Shown: positions 1 to 12,510 of the stretch, piece by piece
Position numbering within the stretch: position 1 is the first letter of the stretch
Layout: the number at the start of each line of letters is the position of its first letter
DNA from: Adineta vaga
Lineage: Eukaryota > Rotifera
Direction of reading: 5' to 3'
Length of the DNA: 64,000 bases
NCBI GenBank assembly: GCA_021613535.1
Contig: CP075492.1
Span: 2,108,001 to 2,172,000 of the forward strand
Position numbers and translations under genes: made by a program
Notes under the pieces: generated by a model
Databases searched by the model: none
Seen by the model: the letters and a program-made list of their open reading frames with translations, nothing else
What the model was told of the DNA's origin: nothing

Positions 1-46
1 GCAAAATGTTACAAATCCTTCTAATTTTAAATATTTATTTCATTAG

Positions 47-2274
47 AAGTGCGATCGATTTATCAATCCAAACTGACGGTATTTAGTCCAATGTATATTC
101 ATTCCCAAGACCATTGGTCAACATCGATTTTTTATTATGAGTATATACAAATCGAGGTTAATACAACAGGAACTTACACTATTATGTCCAATAGTACCAT
201 GGATATGCAAGCATTTTTATTTAATCATACTTTTAATTCTTCAATAGTAGATCAAGATTTTATTATATTCGACGATAGTAGCGGTGACAATTACCAATTC
301 ATGTTTAAAACCGTGTTTCAAGCTACAATAAAATATATTTTATTTATAACAACTTCTGTAGGGAACACAGTAGGAAGTTTTTCAATTATTGGTTTGGGTC
401 CAACATCGATCAATATTTTTTCAAGTGAATCAAACTAGGAATAAACTATTTCACATAAAATAGATAGTCTAGAATTGAGAAAATGAAAAATATGGGAGTG
501 AGGATTTGGTTTGTGAAAAAAGCAATCCTTCCGTCCATATCTTCACTCTCATAAATTAGTAAAAATCGATCTTTTCTTCTAGTTACATCTCTGATCAATT
601 CTCAACAAGTGCAATCATATTACTCATCAGCATTAACAACAAACAGTCCATTGTATGTTCATCCTGAATATTCTTCGCCAACTGTAGTTTTTTATTATCA
701 TGCTATTCAATTAAGCGTGATAACAACAGGAGCTTATTCAATATTGTCAAATAGTGTTTTGGATACGCAAGGATATATATATAATGATACTTTTAATTCT
801 ATATTTCCTACTCAAAATTTATTGTTAACCGATGACAATACTGGTGGCAATAAACAGTTCATGTTGACATTAGCTCTTTATTCTGGAAAAAATTATACCT
901 TAGTCGTAACAACATTCTGGCCGGGTTTTAAAGGAACATTTTCATTAACCACACGTGGTCCAGCATCGATTACTTTTTTACGGAGTAAGTCAATCTAATA
1001 AAAATACCATTTATGAGACTAGGCGAATTTTTAAACATATTCACATTTCTATTCTGACTCTTAACACATCCATGATCCTCACATATCTTCAGCCATCCTT
1101 TGTTTAAATGATTTCTTAAATCTGATTTTTTTCTATTATGAACCTTAGTGAATACAACAAGTATACAATCCACTTACTCATTGGCTTTGACGACATCGAA
1201 TCAATTGTATGTCCGTCCTGAAGCATATGCGCCAACTGGTGCTTTTTATTATCAGACTATTCAATTGAAAGTGTCAATAACAGGAGTTTATACTATCGCA
1301 TCTTATGGTACCATGGAGATAAAAGGATATATATATAATCATACTTTCAACTCTACATTTCCAAATCAAAATTTACTTATATCAAATGTTAACACTGGGA
1401 AAGACAAACAGTTCTCGCTTTCAATAAATTTTTATTCAGGGTTAAATTATGTCTTCGTTACAACAACATATTGGCCAAATGCCACAGGAACATATACAAT
1501 AATTGCAAATGGTCCAGCATCAATTAATTTTGTATTGAGTGAGTACATAGGATAAGAATAGTAATCGTTATACGATATGTATTAGGGAACTTACAATAGT
1601 GTTTCTCAATTAATAGTATTCCGTGTAAATCAGGACAAATTTTATACGAAAAATAAATAGTATTTATACATCTTTCTAGATTTCTTCCTTTAAACTATTT
1701 TCAATTCTCATTTCAGCGTAAAAACTTTTTACACTGCTGAGTTATTTGTATTTTCTTCTGGTTACATCTTGAGGGTGTGGGTGGGTGGGTGTGGAAGAGG
1801 AGAAACCTACACCCACACCCACACCCTCAAGATGCTAATTAAATACTGAATATTGACGAATTCTGTTTTTTTCTATTAGTTAACTTAACCAAGATACAAT
1901 CAAATTATTTATCTGCTTTAACAATATCTAGTCCAATGTATAAACGTTCTGGAAGTAGTGAATCATCAGCCACCTTTTACTATCAAGCTATTCAAATTCG
2001 TGTGAACATATCAGGTGTTTACAGTATATCATCGAATAGTACTATAGATACAATAGGATATATGTACAATAATACTTTTAATTCAACATTTCCTGATGAA
2101 AATTTACTCATATATGATGATGAAAGTGGTCACAATCATCAGTTTTTGTTCAACATCATGCTTCAAAGTATTACAAAATATATTCTAATTGTAACAACAT
2201 ATGAAAGAAATGTTATCGGATCATCTGCAATAGTTGTTCTAGGTCCAGGATCTGTTACTTTCATATATCCATAA
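47..2274 (+). CDS. 3' part of a tandem-repeat extracellular protein (four repeat exons)
   Basis: Four successive exons (about 47-424, 583-984, 1149-1538, 1880-2274) each encode one copy of a domain of about 125 residues; the last ends in TAA and the gene begins before the window. Each repeat shares an FYY.AIQ start, a T.G.Y.I.SNS segment, a YNHTFNS segment, a DD..G.N.QF segment and a final GP.SI.F. All junctions are phase 1 (acceptors TTAG/CTAG, donors such as GTAAGT and GTGAGT), so exons can be gained or lost without frame change. The alternating beta-strand pattern and many N-glycosylation sites suggest a secreted beta-sandwich domain, perhaps like the bacterial pre-peptidase C-terminal fold; that is inference. 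Intron 3 carries a telomere-like hairpin. Family name unknown. Confidence 0.75.
1765..1834. repeat. Telomere-like hairpin cassette inside an intron
   Basis: A perfect inverted terminus, CATCTTGAGGGTGTGGGTG on the left and its complement on the right, brackets a linker of about 20 bases. The left arm is G-rich (TGTGGG-type units), the right arm C-rich. It lies in the last intron of the repeat-exon gene and would fold as a strong hairpin. Confidence 0.8.
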
Positions 2275-2463
2275 TAGTTCACATACATAATTTAGTATTG
2301 TTAACTTTCTGGATATTGATGTATTCTTTCTTTATCATATAAATTATTTCTGATCATTATTCTTATTTCTGCTTTTGTTTTCGTTGTTATTTGCTCGAAT
2401 ATATGTCGTCTTGGAACTAAAAATTCAACTATGTGCAAATATTATTTCCATATAGGTGAGGAT

Positions 2464-2599
2464 TATGGGGTACACATAGTTCAGTTCACGAACCGGTTCA
2501 AATGAGTTGAAGAACTGACCTTAACGATTCAGTTCGCTGAGCTGAACTTGTGAAAAAAGTGAACTGATATGAACTAGAACTGAACTATGTGTAGTCCTA
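2464..2599. mobile_element. 136-bp MITE, hAT-like, 8-bp target duplication
   Basis: The ends are TATGGGGTACACATAGTTC and the inverse of TAGGACTACACATAGTTC. The 8-mer GTGAGGAT flanks the element directly on both sides (2456-2463 and 2600-2607), as expected for hAT-superfamily insertion. No coding capacity. Confidence 0.85.
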
Positions 2600-3233
2600 G
2601 TGAGGATGAGCCAGGCACAATTACGATGTATTTCGACTGTATAGTCATTCGGATGATTGCATAAATTATAGATACTCTACATATCTGTGTGCTACAAACC
2701 GCATATAATTTATATATCAAAAGCAGGTCACTTTTAAAAAAATCTGTTAAAAGTGAAAATTTCGAACCAAGCTCGGGTTCTTATTCTGACACAAAACACA
2801 CGTTTATATACTCGTCCAGTAAAGAGACAGAAAGAGAAGATGATACCAAAGTCCATCAAAATGTGCCGAAGTAAAAACATATAGAAAGTAATCCATAAGA
2901 TAAGAAGAATCGAAAGAACATATACCATACGTACAGCACATGTAAGTGAGAGCGTCACAATATATATATATATATGAGGTCATCACAGCACTACTTCATT
3001 ATCGAATCGTGTTCGTCTAGTGTAGAACACAAAAGAGACTAGAGCGAACATTGACAAAAACGAAACGAAGAATAAGAAAATATGTATGTAATATAGATAA
3101 TAAGAGCGTTCATATACAAAGGACATCGCGCAAAAACAATATTATGTCAGATTAGCATGTTGTGCTTGTTGATACATTAACATACTGAATATTGAGTGCA
3201 GTCTAGTTCATGGTTTCTTCATATTGTTCTCCC

Positions 3234-4307
3234 CTAAGGGATATACAATTCACAAGTTTTCGCTGATGGATCACACCAACTAGTTTGGCATCCTCCACAA
3301 GCAAGTACACGACCAGAAGTAGGTATAAATGTAAGCGTGAACATTGCTCGTGGTACCGACATATCGGCTGCAGTTGTAAATGTCAAAGTAATTGGATCAA
3401 AGAGTTCGGTTACTCGTGAGTCACCGATAGAATTCCATCCTCCAGCAAGTAAAACTTTATTCAATGAGGGCAGGTAGACAGCTGAGTGATGATTACGCGC
3501 TACAGTCATAGCTTGTGCCAGAAGACTGAATGTGTTTGTGATTGGATCGAATAACTCGCACGAAATAAGCGGACGTCCGTTTCCATTGTGTCCTCCACAT
3601 ACCAAGACTTGATTAATGGTTGGGATGTACGTTGATGTATGGTATATTCGTTCACTGTTCATTGTCAAATTCAGTGAAATGAAAGAGTTCGTACCATCAT
3701 CGTATATATCAGCCGAGTTTGTCGCAAAGTACATCGTATTGTCAATGCCACCTGTTATCAAAGTACGATTTAGAGCATTCATATGTGTAACGCAATGGTA
3801 TTGCCGTGGTATGCTCATACTCTGATTCAAAAGGATGATATTTAATGAAGTTCGATCGAATAGTTGCACTTGTGCTGTGCTCTTAAAATAGGGGCCAATC
3901 CCTCCTCCTGTAAATAAGACATTACCGGAAGAAAGAAGAGCAGCCTCTAGAGCATTTGACGCTGCAACAGGCATGAATGGAGTAGCTAGAACAGTGCCAG
4001 CAATAGGATCATATAGTTCTGCATAAGCGAGTGCTATATTTTCATTGTCACCACCGATAAATAAGACTTGACTGTTATTGCTATATGCAGTAAAAACAAC
4101 AACGGACGCCATGCAGCTACGTGGGGTAGACAGATTACCACTAAATGATTTAATACAGTTACATGAGGACAAAAACTTGTCCACTGCAGCTAGAGTACTT
4201 CCATCTGACCCATAGCCTCCAGTAATCAGAACGGAGTCGTCTGACGGGATATATGTAGCTCTATGTTGATTTCTCTGACAAGTCATCTTGCCAACATTAA
4301 TCCACAT
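3234..4307 (-). CDS. Kelch-repeat protein (galactose-oxidase-like propeller)
   Basis: An uninterrupted frame of about 357 residues carries repeated kelch blades: an RxxHxxxYIP or RNHHSAVYLP strand, a VL.(T/C)GG glycine pair, then a xELFDP loop, repeated about six times (for example the LITGG, LFTGG, LVCGG, LLAGG and LACGG blades). Such a propeller usually mediates protein binding. The first ATG lies just after a TTAG that could be a splice acceptor, so this may be the last exon of a longer gene; rotifer kelch proteins of this type often have upstream signal or linker exons (family knowledge). The frame ends in TAG with a Cys-rich last blade. No disabling change is visible. Confidence 0.85.
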   Translation of the reverse strand: MWINVGKMTCQRNQHRATYIPSDDSVLITGGYGSDGSTLAAVDKFLSSCNCIKSFSGNLSTPRSCMASVVVFTAYSNNSQVLFIGGDNENIALAYAELYDPIAGTVLATPFMPVAASNALEAALLSSGNVLFTGGGIGPYFKSTAQVQLFDRTSLNIILLNQSMSIPRQYHCVTHMNALNRTLITGGIDNTMYFATNSADIYDDGTNSFISLNLTMNSERIYHTSTYIPTINQVLVCGGHNGNGRPLISCELFDPITNTFSLLAQAMTVARNHHSAVYLPSLNKVLLAGGWNSIGDSRVTELFDPITLTFTTAADMSVPRAMFTLTFIPTSGRVLACGGCQTSWCDPSAKTCELYIP

Positions 4308-4680
4308 ACCTAAGTGAGCGCTTACTGTTGTTGAATAATTTTTAGGAACTAAATCAAAGAATTATGAAAAGATATCGAAAAACAGTGACAGATATAAACA
4401 GGCTTAAGTTTTATTATGAGCAAAGCAGATGTTTGACAAGGTAAGTCATTATGCGTGATATATCGAAATTGACTGAGATTTTAGTTTGATGATTCGAAAA
4501 AGCCAGAAAAATAGAGTGTCTATATATAATAAAAACAATGTTCAATTTAGAAGACTTCGTTATGTACTACGCCTTGACATGTTCTTCCAACCGAATCTGG
4601 ACAAAGAAATAGGTGGATTATGTGATCGAAAAAATTTAAACTGGAAAAAATCAAGAACTATTTTTCTTTTTCTCTGAAAA

Positions 4681-5760
4681 CAGGGCTGCCAAATGTTGAT
4701 CTTCAAATGGGGTGCGATTAAGGTACAATATTTTCTAGAAAGGGGTACATTGTTGGGGTACGCAATTTTTCCTAAATGAAAGGGAGTAGCATGGAAAAAT
4801 TATTTAAAAAAACTTTTCTCTCAAAAAAGAGCATAAATTTTCACTGTTCTCTATTAGATTTCGAGTTTATGGAGTACTTTATACAAGAGAACATACTACC
4901 GCAATTAAGCAATACTTTAATATGCTAGATACGGTGAGATCCATGGGTTAATCTTCGCATGATCTGGCGCAAGTTTCTTTAGAACAGAAAAATATAGAAA
5001 ATTCCGTCAATTTGGCTTCCGACGCTACATCATTTATCGCAGATAAAGAAACCCACATGATTCTTATCTTTAAAAATAATGTTAGCAAAAGCTATTTCAA
5101 AGTATTACAGTTGTCATGTATAAAGAAACTGAACATTTTACAAATTACGAAAAAAAAAACAATAGACTTATCGCCGCGAATGTGATAAGTGAAACAATTG
5201 TAATCTAGAAAACAATACAACGCTTCCAATTAAGACACGCTGAATATTATTGTCAACTGGAACAGGGTTTCTAATATGGCTATACGTTTCTTGTCGTTGA
5301 GCACACATGATTAAGTCATGTTCGTTTCGAAAAACTTTAAAAAGATTATTTCATTTGATCTCACAGTTCAATCTTATTTGTAGGTTAATAGTTATAATTC
5401 CAGTTATTTAACAGTGAACTTTGTCTCGTTTTCATTGAAGGCTTAATATGACTATGAAGAAAAAAACGGATCTGTCGAAATTTATTTTGATTTGAAAGTA
5501 GGAAAAAGTAGGATGCGATAGAATTAGATCAATGAAACCTATATTGCTAATTCTTGATCAATTCTTCACCAGTATTGTTCATTATAAGTGTCACTACAGC
5601 GACGCTATGAACTTCAGCATAAAACACAGCTTATATTTATCGAAAATCAGTTTATCATGTTAGAAGCTCCAAAATCAAATGAGGTATAAAAAGTGTACCT
5701 CAGAGGTACAATTTTTTCCGGTGTACAATACCCCAAGATGAGGTACACTTGGTAGACCTG
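4681..5760. mobile_element. 1.08-kb non-autonomous hAT-like element
   Basis: The left end begins CAGGGCTGCCAAATGTTGATC and the right end finishes TTGGTAGACCTG, an imperfect inverted terminal repeat that extends through GGGGTGC and GGTACA motifs. TCTGAAAA is present immediately outside both ends (4673-4680 and 5761-5768), a perfect 8-bp target duplication. The interior has no ORF, so transposase must come in trans. Confidence 0.85.
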
Positions 5761-5768
5761 TCTGAAAA

Positions 5769-8700
5769 CGACGAAAATTATCAAAAACCTGTGCACTTAG
5801 TAAAGTTGTTTTTTATTAGAAGATCTTAATTAGCACATAAAGACTTGAAACTACCAATGGTTTTGCATTTACTAGTATGGAAATGTTCTACTCATGAACA
5901 AAAACCTTTAATATCGTGCAATGAAAAGGAGAGCCTATATTGTCAAAGTGAATAACTCTAATAATTATTCCTTATTTTTATTAGATATATTACACGTTTA
6001 TTCAAGCATTTAATAGTGTCATAATTTTCGAACAAACTTTAGAGACTTGATACTGAGAATAGAAGGTAGTAGGAAATACAGGACAGACCAGGTGTGAAGA
6101 GATAAAAAAAGGTATGTAAGATGAGGAATGAGAGTATGCTAGAAAAGACATAAGGTACGAATATAATAATATTTCCATTAATAGAGATACATTGTTGGTT
6201 TGATCTAGGATTTTTTACGAATGGTAGAAACAACTTTTCCGAGCTTTTTGAATTTTTCTGTGGAATATTTAATCGTATTTGAAGTGTGCAAGTATGAGAT
6301 GATAGATTCCTCTATCTCTTTCCTCATACTAATCATTGATTTGTAGTACAGGAAAAAAGAGAGTATTGTTCATTTGATTGCTAGAATCGATTATGAATAC
6401 AGGTCTCATATTTGTGGATAAACAGGATCCAAAATTAAAAATTATTATCAGATTAATCCTCAGGTATATAAGTATTTCATAAAAACTGCTCATCAGAGTT
6501 AGTTCTTCAGGATAATTTGTGAATATAAAGTAAAATACAAAATCTATTAACTCTGTAAGAGAAAGAGAAGCAGGATAAAATACACTTATACATAGTTACA
6601 GAACAAATATTGTCCCCGTGGCGGACTCTACCTGTAGCTGCTGCGCAATGAAAAAGCTCCTGTATATCTTTATTGTAGTCCTACTATTGCCTCAGCAGAT
6701 AGACTAATAAAATATTAAACTCGTACAAACATGAAAAAGATTCATCATAACTATCATATTTCTCTGGAAGGCACTGGTTTAGAATGGACCATTAGACCTT
6801 GAATACTCCCTGATGAATTCCTGTCGTGAGAAACACTAAGAACATATGTCGTGTCCTAGGCTTTCCGATACAACCGTATATGTATTCTTCAGAATATGAT
6901 AGGATTTAGAAAAAGATAAACGATTTAGTGGTTCCTACTAAGCTCATATGCAGAATATTGAAATATTAATAGCACTGGAGGGTTGTTGAAAATATTTATG
7001 ATTCTGATTGGATTCGGAATATTCCTCGAATAGTTTTTGAATATTAGATTATGCGAGCAGATTATTGAATAATGCCAGTTTTTATCGAGAAAAATCTAAG
7101 AAAGATAAGAAATGTGATTGAGAAATCTTGAAAATTTCTAAGTTGTATCGGATTGTGTTCTGCTTTCACATGCATAATGCCGTATTGCAAATAACTATTC
7201 TCAATTACACCCTCATAAGTTAATCAAATTTACTTTGTGACGTTGATGTCATTTCATTCATGAAACTGGTTGCAGTAACGTTGCTTGCCATAGTTCCTTC
7301 TACATAAAGAATTTTTGAAAGAAAAATCAGCCGGTAAATTTAACATGCGAAGCTTACTATTAAGTTTAACCAAGAGTACAATAATGAGAATAGTTACTGC
7401 AGCCCCAACAGTTATACCAATTATTAAAAAATTGCGCGTAGACGAATTGGTCATTTTATTGCTAGGTAAACAATGTATTATTATCTTGAAGACATTAATA
7501 CAAGATACTACTTTTTATAATGGAAAAAAATATCATAGCAGGCTGAGATATTACTGCAAAATATTGAAAAAAGCATGCTCACACTATTCTGTCTACAAAA
7601 TGGTGACTTGATATTGAGAGAACCAGCTAAGTGTTAATGCAGAATGTTTATGAACAGTTTACAAATGTGCTTTTATTAAGAAAGAGATGATACCATACAT
7701 TCTAAAAAATCAAATCTCAAGGGTTGGGCCGGCTCAGATTTGACCTTTTCTTATGAAGAGCCTGCACTTTACTTTTCTTTCAAGTTCCGCATAATATAAT
7801 TTGAAACAAGTATCATTGTACTGCGAATTACTGACGACATAATATTGCTTAGAAAGTGTTTTCATAGAATTAAATACTTTTATTCTGTATTTGGGATTCA
7901 TTTCCACAGTACTGCCACATCAATAGTTACTTGCAGCAAAATGATGCATTTTCCTTTTGACAATATTATGTGACTCATGGTACGCTCTAAGAAACTTCAG
8001 GACTTAAGAGTAGGAACAAATCTAAATTGCGAGACTCGACACTGAGAGAATACCTCTTACTTTTCGCTGCTGCACGTTTGCAAGTGAATTTCGCTCGCTG
8101 AATCAGTGCCAGTCACTTCTGGCAATCTCTGGCATCGGCACCATCCACACCCTCCCTGAACTCAAGGGTAAGTTGAAAACGGTATAACAGTTCATAAATT
8201 ATCCTAAGGTGTAAAAATTCAAGGGAAAGAGGCTCAGTTCATGAAATCTTCGATTTTTGTAAGGAAGTCAGCCATTTCCTAAAATACCTCTACTATAAAA
8301 AGCTAAGAGCCCGATTTTCGACCGCCAAACGATTATATCCTTGTTATATACGGTATACCAAAATTATAGGCTCCTCTCTTAATCGAATCTAACAAAAATG
8401 CATCAAGTGTGAGGTATTTACAAAATGGACTAATTCATTCTTCTCCTATGGTCCACATTTGAATTCTTATCAGTATATTCAGGGTTTCAAATTCTCCCGT
8501 GCCTTAGAAAAATCTTCAGTATCTAAGAGTTTTTTTCAATTTCTCAAACTCTTTAAAGTTTTGTAGTTGTTACTATCTAAAATTTTCTATGAGTTTGCAA
8601 GAATTTAGAAAAGCTTCTTTTATCAAATGCTCGTTAAATTCGTATCCAATATAGAAAAATGTCTTCAGCAACACATTGAAATCCATTAAACTCAGCAAAA

Positions 8701-8802
8701 ATTCTCATAACCTGATCAGTGATGTGTCACGCTAGACCAAGAAAAGGCAAATCTGGAAGCAAAGTGTTGTTCACGAACTCAGTTTTGAGACACTATTTCT
8801 AT
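5769..8802. other. Gene-poor AT-rich stretch
   Basis: I see no supported gene. A short minus-strand frame at 7254-7454 has one hydrophobic segment but no homologous feature I recognise. No repeats with clear ends were found by eye. Confidence 0.5.
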
Positions 8803-9895
8803 AGCATTTCAACAAAGCTACTCAACAAGATTCACCAGGAAAAAAACATTTGTTCATATTTCTTGAATTTCACAACCAGAATAACAAATGAACATTTCTT
8901 TCCGATTAAATATTAGAGAAAGTTTTTTTCTTCCTATTTTTTACGCTTGGATAACTCTCGCGTTTTCCTATATCTTCTCTTGAAGAACAAAACCTGTTTT
9001 TTCTGTATTGCTGTTGTTGTGAAGAGTTTCAAAAGATTGAAATGCAAAATAAGGAAGGTTTCTATATATGATGAGAGTTCTAACTGTTGACAGTCTTAAC
9101 TCTACAGTATATACGTGGTTGAAAAGTGACTGATGTAATCGTAGGAAATCTGTCCATTATAATATTGTTTAGCTCATTTGATGTATATTCATAGTTAAAC
9201 TGTTTTGAAAAATCCATCTCTTCTCCAAGGGATCTAAAAACAAGTGATCACATCTCGGCCATACTATTGTTTCCAAAACAGTTTAATTATGAATATATTC
9301 GGTGACTGAATTCATTCATTCAACAATACATAATAACCTATGTGAACGACTTTTTCTTTTAACATACGCTTCAGTACTTTATATTAGAGTTAAAGAAGAG
9401 AAGTCGTTGAGGAACTTCTTCTCTTTAATAAACTCATGAACAAAAGATCACCAGAAACATATGTTCTTGAGGAAGGAAAGAATACAAGCATGGAAGAATA
9501 GATGAGATGAATAAGCAATAATGAAGCAAACAATATTATAATGGACAGATTTCTTACGATTACATCAGTCACTTTTCAACCACGTATATACTGTAGAGTT
9601 AAGACTGTCAACAGTTAGAACTCTCATCATATATAGAAACCTTCCTTATTTTGCATTTCAATCTTTTGAAACTCTTCACAACAACAGCAATACAGAAAAA
9701 ACAGGTTTTGTTCTTCAAGAGAAGATATAGGAAAACGCGAGAGTTATCCAAGCGTAAAAAATAGGAAGAAAAAAACTTTCTCTAATATTTAATCGGAAAG
9801 AAATGTTCATTTGTTATTCTGGTTGTGAAATTCAAGAAATATGAACAAATGTTTTTTTCCTGGTGAATCTTGTTGAGTAGCTATGTTGAAATGCT
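8803..9895. repeat. Fold-back element with 368-bp inverted arms
   Basis: Bases 8803-9170 reappear as the near-perfect reverse complement at 9528-9895, with a spacer of about 357 bases. The spacer contains a second, nested inverted pair (about 9178-9210 with 9268-9302). No transposase or clear target duplication is visible, so this could be a fold-back transposon or an inverted duplication. Confidence 0.85.
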
Positions 9896-11108
9896 TTTCG
9901 CATCGCTTTCCTGAACTTTTAGCAACACAGCTCATTGAAGGAGAGAAATAACGTTTTTTTCCTACCTTGCGCAGTACTTATTAGTTATTGTTTCAAGCAT
10001 AAAAAAGCATTCATCGTTCTTACCCTTATGAAATGTTGTTAGGTGATGCAGCTACAACACGAAGAAATTAAATTTTTTGTATCGCTTAATCTGTGTAAGT
10101 CACTATCTATTGCGCATGATGACAATTTCTACTTTTGCTGATTTTTTTATATATGCTATACAGTTAGAAATTTGTTCTTCATTCACTGTAGTTCTTTGTT
10201 GAATTTCTTGTATTTTCCATCATCACTTTAGATAATCAGAAAACAATACGCAAAATGAAAATTGTAACCATTTATTATCGTAAGAAGGGTGATGACTCAT
10301 CTTGTACTCACTGAGTATTGTGATATCGACCTGTTTTAATCACTTGAGTACGGGAAGCACATAGGTATGGTCTGATTCGGATTTAATTGTATCTGTACGA
10401 AATATGTCTCAATCAGAGAGCGAAACGAGGCAACATTTTGCTGCCTCACCTCGCTTTGCCTCGTTTCGGGCTCTAATCTCAATTAACACTTAAATGATAA
10501 AGACTGTAAGGTCAACTATATTTATCATTTCTAGAACATCAAAGTATGACTATTTGTATACTATAAATAACACACCCTCTTATGAATAGACGCAGTTATA
10601 TGATCATATCATAATGAGATTACGTCACATATACGAAAACGTATTACTGTGCCAGAGAACGTAAGAAAATACGGTTCATGTATCACGTACGATCTCGTAT
10701 GAGATAGATTTGCGGTGTAAATATGGATGGCCACTATTGTCAACAAAAGTACCAGTAATTTCTCATCTCTACTTTTGATTGTCATTGATACGATCTAATT
10801 TCTAAACGTTCTTTGCAATGACAGCGTTTCAAAACATTACTTTCTATCTCTATACACAGCTACTAGTCGATTCATCATCAGCCATATCTGATTGTTTCAC
10901 TGTTAGTATGTTTTCACTCTCAAGCTTACTTTCCAAATTCAAACTGCGATAAATACTGTAAGTTTAAGTTTATGAGTATTTTTGCCCTATTTAAGATTAA
11001 ATATAAGCATATTGCGTTGAGAAGAATTTTATCGTGTACCACACATATCGCTCACTCGTTACAGGAAAGACTTGCTGATCCTTAATTCAGCGATTCGAGC
11101 CATATACA
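9896..11108. other. Intergenic region with a small hairpin repeat
   Basis: About 10412-10473 forms an inverted repeat whose arms read GAGCGAAACGAGGCAA and its complement. TCTCAAT occurs just outside both ends, so it may be a tiny MITE. Otherwise nothing is recognised; the sequence just before 11109 may hold the promoter and leader of the next gene. Confidence 0.5.
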
Positions 11109-12402
11109 ATGGAAACAATAAATCATATTCTACAATCTCTTCGACATTTTTTCATTCAAGTCAATGTATTTGAAACGGACGAAACGCATCAAGCAGTTCT
11201 ATATATTCAGCGATGGTCCACTCGAGTTTATATTTGTCTCCTTGTGTTCTTCATGTGCATTCTCATTGGTTACAATATAATAGTTCCGGAAACACAACAG
11301 ATAGAAGTGCAAAATCCGTCTCTCGATACCTATTTGAAATTGCAAAATGTTTATACGGATATTCAATGTATCTCCAAGGAAATATCGCTTCCTTATGGTT
11401 TATTTGTTGAATTGATTCCTTTCTACCATCCTATTTGTTCTAGCGATTTTATCTCACAGAATTGGATTGATATACTTTTTGACAATATGACGACCACACG
11501 CTATGCGGGTGATTTCCGGGCGACGAGTTTTAATCAGTTTCAAGTGTTGCGAGAATTATGTAAACAGTCAAAAACCATATTAAATGATGATTTTCAAACA
11601 TTCTATCAACAAGGTTTTATTTCCTCCCGTTTATTTACAGAGAATCTCATGAAAGCTACAGTTATGACCATGATTGATCAATTTCAATCGCAAAGCAGAG
11701 TGAATTTCGAACAAATCCTTTCCTTTACGCGCTATTTTGTGCTCACTAATGGTTTGATGCCGGGAATCCAAACGGCCCATAGTTTTGGCACTCTTTTCGG
11801 TTTACCAGCAGTTACATCCAATAATTATGTTCCCTTAGTACCTTTTACGTATGGTTGTGATTGCACTTTTTTCTTCAATTGTAGTTTGATAGCGGCATTC
11901 TATGATACAGAAGCACGCCATATAGAAGGAACTATTGGTTGGTGGTGGTTTGAATCAGATACACTAGGTTTCGTGGACAACTGGTATGTCGGATGTTGGG
12001 CCTTAGAATCTCTTTTACTTTCATCAGTCGATGCTAGCTTGTTATACAATCAAACTACACTTAATACTATCGGTACCTACTTTGAATCGTCGTCATCATC
12101 ATTTAAGCCACATGCTCTGAATAAAACGTCTAGAAAGAACAATCTCACTTTCAGCGATCTAGTTCAAAATTTATTTCTTGAAAATATGTCAATAAACATT
12201 AATTATTCCCTTTATTATGAACAATCTCAAGTACAATCTTGTTCTTATACAGTAAAACAACGTTCGAGTGTTCTCTACATAATCACTTCTATTCTTTCAC
12301 TCTATGGTGGTCTAACAGTTATTCTTCGATTACTTGTTCCCAAAATAGTTACTATCGCAATCAAATGGAGCACACGTGCAACGACCATTGCTACTGTCAT
12401 AG
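11109..12402 (+). CDS. Two-TM, Cys-rich membrane protein, module 1
   Basis: The frame of 449 codons runs to TAG at 12458, but a strong donor (AG, then GTAAGC) at 12402 in phase 1 suggests splicing after codon 431. A first membrane segment (about residues 35-55) follows a TRVYI motif; a large ectodomain has paired Cys residues, N-glycosylation sites and an FYHPICSSDFIS motif; a second membrane segment near residues 390-415 contains LYGGLTVILRLLVP. The topology (short cytosolic N-tail, TM1, Cys-rich loop of about 330 residues, TM2) resembles DEG/ENaC channels only in outline. I recognise it as a rotifer-type multigene family of unknown function. It is the first of three tandem paralogues. Confidence 0.75.
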
Positions 12403-12510
12403 GTAAGCATAGATCTGTATATGAGGCGTTGCATAATGACCATCTTCTATATGGTTAGTATTTTTACAGTAGCTAGACTAAGCATGTTAGGAAGAAACTC
12501 GAAATTTTAG

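Noticed and set aside
6808-6935. Possible hammerheads near 6808 and on the minus strand near 6897
   Set aside because: The first lacks stem II; the second has some pairing but no NUH cleavage triplet.
7254-7454. Minus-strand frame with one hydrophobic segment
   Set aside because: 66 codons, no homologous feature, no splice context; the hydrophobic run alone is weak.
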